Assembly (NCBI GenBank): GCA_938075675.1
Contig: CALJHE010000002.1
Location: forward strand, 62,001-126,000
Direction of reading: 5' to 3'
Source: Candidatus Poseidoniaceae archaeon
Lineage (GTDB): Archaea > Thermoplasmatota > Poseidoniia > Poseidoniales > Poseidoniaceae
Length of the DNA stretch: 64,000 nucleotides
Positions 61,577-64,000 of this stretch are shown here, piece after piece. A model generated the notes under the pieces. That model had not been told where the DNA came from and searched no databases. It saw nothing but the letters and a program-made list of their open reading frames with translations. The translations under genes and the position numbers were made by a program. The stretch's first letter is position 1; every line of letters begins with the position of its first letter.

Positions 61577-64000
61577 TCAACTTCTACGGCGAAGAGGTCG
61601 AACATATCCACTGTCGTCACTTCTACGCTCGTCTTTGGAGAGAATGCCGGGTGCAGGTGGAGGGGTGTGATGGTCCATACCGAGTAGTCCACCTTGACTT
61701 TCGACGTGTTCCACATCGGTGTAGGCTTCTGCAGCCTGCTTTGCCTCGTCTTCGAGGTCCGATGGTTCTCGCATGACGAGCCAACCTAAGATAAGAGCCA
61801 CTGAAATGAGAGCCACAAGGGTCGCTAAGTCGGACCCAGCATCGGCCAACCAACTCTTCCAATCGTCCACACTGAAGTCGGAGAGAGATGGTGGATCAGA
61901 AGGTTCAGGACTGACTTCGATTTCAAGATCCATCGTATCACAGATTCCGACGCTGTCGCACACTTCTAACCGAACAGTGTAGATTCCGACTTCGTCCCAT
62001 GAACCGGAGATTCGGCTTTCAGAGCCGGCGATAGGGTCAATCCAATCGTCAGCAGGATTACCGTTTTCATTCGCATCTACCTCTATATCAATATCCCAGC
62101 GAATAATGAGATCAGGGCTAAGCGTCTCGTCTCGGTCCGAAATGGAACCATCATTGACATTGGTGTCACGGTATACTGCAATCCCCAAGTCAGATTCAAG
62201 GTCGGAGATGTTCGCACTGACCGAATACGAGTCCGAAACGATGATTTCGTCTTGGATGAAGATATCATGAATAATTGGCGGGTGATCGACAACAACCGTG
62301 AAGAGAGATCGTGACACATCCCCTGTTCCAAACGCGTCTCGGACTGTAAGTGAAACGATATACTCCCCAGGCAGAGAATACGAATGCCAAGGCGTAGGTT
62401 CCGAATTCAAAGGCGAACCGTCGCCGAAATCCCATGTGTACTGTACAATTCCGTTCCAATCCGGAGAATTGGTATCCAACGGGACATATTTACCTTCAAA
62501 GGACTGATCTCCATCGCGAGTGCCGTCAGAGTCAAAATACAACAGAGCATGAGGGGCTGCGAATGTTTCATCTGCTTCGTTAAAAGTACGAGACCATTCC
62601 AAATCAGTAATCTCTGGCAGAGAACTGGAGTCGGTCATCTGCTCCTCATTGTACCATGCATCAAGAATCTGAACGGAAATGATTGGTAGAGGATTTGCAA
62701 CTTGAACGGTCAAGATACGTGCTACGCTTACAGCATCCAGTTCATCAGTGACAACCAATGTCACCGTGTGAGTACCGGGTTGTGAAAACGTGTGAGTCAC
62801 TTGTGGACTTGAGCCAAAAGTGCCGTCATCAGAGAAACTCCAATTGTATGTCAAATCGCTGGAATCCCCGACCGTACCGTCTGGGTCAAAGGAATCACGA
62901 CCATCGAAAGTGTAAGGCGTCTCAACCTGGCCATCCTCGACTCGGAAATCAATAAGTGAGGTACCGGAACTTGTCGTTTTGACGACGAAATCAGCAACAG
63001 GATTCTGATTCAGCACACGAATCGAAAGCGTGGTAGAAACGGAACTTCCGTCGTCATCGGTAACGGTTAGTTCGGCTGTTTTGAATCCTGGAGTATCCCA
63101 TGACGGCATTGGATTCGGCTGAGAGGATGTGGTTTGTGTGAAATCATCGCTACGGTCGGTCACGCCACCACCGAGATTTACTCCATCGGGGAAGAACCAT
63201 GAGTATGCCACAATGCTCCCATCGTCATCTTTGAAGACATCTGGCATGACGATGGAGTTGTATGTTGAGGTCGAGAGATTCTCGGTAAATATTTGGTAAG
63301 GGATTCTGTTGTTGACAATAACTTCGATGCTCTTTACACCCGTGTTAATACCGTCAGAAACGGTCAGAGTGAGATCGTAAGATGCATTCACGCCGTTGAT
63401 GTCACCCCATTCGTGAGGCGCTTGGAAGAGGCCGACACCGCTGTCAATGTCTCCATCGCCCCAATTCCATTCAAACGTCAAGTTCTGAGTTGGGACATTG
63501 TCATAAGTGAGAGAGGCTGAAAACAAAATCAGTTGTTCGGTAAGAATCGATACTTGATCTTCAATGACAACACTGTTCACGGTGATGATTGGCACTGGTG
63601 GAGATGAGTCGGTGATGTTCAATTGCAAGACATCCACATCAGACCATGAGCCGCCTTGGTCTTCAACTCGAAGTGTTGCGTTGTAGAGTCCGAGGTCTTT
63701 GTACGAGCGAAGCGGAGACTTGAGGCCGGATGTTGTTCCGTCACCAAAGTCCCAAGCGTATGCAACTGGAGGGTCCGAGTAGGGGAGTGAGTTGTTGTCG
63801 AAAGAGATGCCCCATGCATCAAAACCGTCGCCAGCGAATTGGACATTCTCCCATGTCTGAGACTCATTCGGAGCAACCGTTCCATTCGCTGTTGGCCTCA
63901 TGTTATCGAGAATCTGCGGTGATGTCGACAGTGTGTCGACGGTTGTGCCAATCATGTCCTTCATTTCCATCTCGAAGGTGAATTGAGAACTCTTAGGGGC
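61577..64000 (-). CDS. Surface protein with multiple PKD domains (N-terminus outside window)
   Basis: At least 807 codons; the frame is open to the window end, with no stop upstream, so the N-terminus is missing. About five or six PKD-type Ig units are seen, marked by AYAWDFGDGTTSG, FEWNWGDGDIDSG, AYSWFFPDGVN, LTYNWSFSDDGTFG and VQYTWDFGDGSP, each followed by a VxDxxG turn. A membrane helix near the C-terminus (ATLVALISVALILGWLVM) and a cytoplasmic Pro/Arg tail of 70 residues anchor it. It is probably an adhesion or S-layer-linked protein. The next gene follows at 48 bp on the same strand. Confidence 0.8.
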   Translation of the reverse strand, partial: APKSSQFTFEMEMKDMIGTTVDTLSTSPQILDNMRPTANGTVAPNESQTWENVQFAGDGFDAWGISFDNNSLPYSDPPVAYAWDFGDGTTSGLKSPLRSYKDLGLYNATLRVEDQGGSWSDVDVLQLNITDSSPPVPIITVNSVVIEDQVSILTEQLILFSASLTYDNVPTQNLTFEWNWGDGDIDSGVGLFQAPHEWGDINGVNASYDLTLTVSDGINTGVKSIEVIVNNRIPYQIFTENLSTSTYNSIVMPDVFKDDDGSIVAYSWFFPDGVNLGGGVTDRSDDFTQTTSSQPNPMPSWDTPGFKTAELTVTDDDGSSVSTTLSIRVLNQNPVADFVVKTTSSGTSLIDFRVEDGQVETPYTFDGRDSFDPDGTVGDSSDLTYNWSFSDDGTFGSSPQVTHTFSQPGTHTVTLVVTDELDAVSVARILTVQVANPLPIISVQILDAWYNEEQMTDSSSLPEITDLEWSRTFNEADETFAAPHALLYFDSDGTRDGDQSFEGKYVPLDTNSPDWNGIVQYTWDFGDGSPLNSEPTPWHSYSLPGEYIVSLTVRDAFGTGDVSRSLFTVVVDHPPIIHDIFIQDEIIVSDSYSVSANISDLESDLGIAVYRDTNVNDGSISDRDETLSPDLIIRWDIDIEVDANENGNPADDWIDPIAGSESRISGSWDEVGIYTVRLEVCDSVGICDTMDLEIEVSPEPSDPPSLSDFSVDDWKSWLADAGSDLATLVALISVALILGWLVMREPSDLEDEAKQAAEAYTDVEHVESQGGLLGMDHHTPPPAPGILSKDERRSDDSGYVRPLRRRS

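Overview
The window looks like a chromosomal segment of a marine planktonic euryarchaeon, most likely Marine Group II (Candidatus Poseidoniales) or a close Thermoplasmatota relative. The evidence is the mix of genes. Information processing is archaeal: aIF2-alpha, ribosomal proteins L37e, L44e, S27e and L10e, Nop10, ABCE1/RLI, Hel308, KEOPS Cgi121, RPA with its COG3390 partner, archaeal TyrRS, and isoprenoid-lipid enzymes. Alongside it are bacterial-type MutS/MutL and DNA gyrase, ETF, and large PKD-domain surface proteins. Genes are tightly packed, often overlap by 4-40 bp, frequently start with GTG or TTG, and commonly have GGAGG/GGTGA-type Shine-Dalgarno (SD) sequences. No CRISPR array, insertion sequence, integrase or rRNA was seen. 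One tRNA gene is present, tRNA-Ser(CGA).

Layout. 1-9.8 kb: partial secreted protein, DUF5611-like protein, tyrS, an MCM N-domain-only protein, etfBA, a metallo-beta-lactamase fold hydrolase, a beta-propeller protein, a ThiI-like protein with a broken PP-loop, and purF. 9.8-14.8 kb: rpl37e, two membrane proteins, the archaeal translation operon rpl44e-rps27e-aIF2alpha-nop10-PAC2, a TM2 protein, tRNA-Ser and a ubiquitin-like protein. 14.8-21 kb: two tandem Cas4/RecB-type Fe-S nucleases with C-terminal OB-like regions, then ABCE1 and rpl10e. 21-32 kb: membrane-anchored propeller protein, mutS-mutL, aroA, moaA, a type IV pilin-like protein, geranylgeranyl reductase and a prenyl diphosphate synthase. 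32-41.8 kb: a degenerate HemC-like protein, a coiled-coil protein, a triple-SAP protein, and a long minus-strand run from RPA and its partner through a small unknown protein into TadB-TadC-TadA type secretion genes. 41.8-51.7 kb: TldD/TldE pair, Hel308-Cgi121, TerB-like membrane protein, large membrane protein, SprT-like protease, hotdog thioesterase. 51.8-64 kb: AstE-like deacylase, DRE-TIM synthase, gyrB-gyrA (GyrA ending in an EF-hand), aroD, and two surface proteins, the last a PKD-repeat protein cut by the window end.

How the genes work together. The main themes are DNA maintenance (MutSL, gyrase, Hel308, RPA, the nuclease pair, MCM-like and SAP proteins), translation (ribosomal proteins, aIF2alpha, ABCE1, tRNA-Ser, TyrRS, KEOPS), shikimate-pathway steps (AroD, AroA), archaeal lipid synthesis (prenyl synthase plus reductase), and the cell surface (pilin, Tad-like machinery, PKD and propeller proteins). 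The points most worth a second look are the tandem Fe-S nucleases, three homologues that seem to have lost catalytic parts (MCM-like, ThiI-like, HemC-like), the GyrA EF-hand, zinc-site loss in L44e, and several inverted repeats that would fold over SD sequences. No single region can be shown from sequence alone to be a new system. The strongest candidates are the nuclease pair and the small gene between the RPA and Tad modules.
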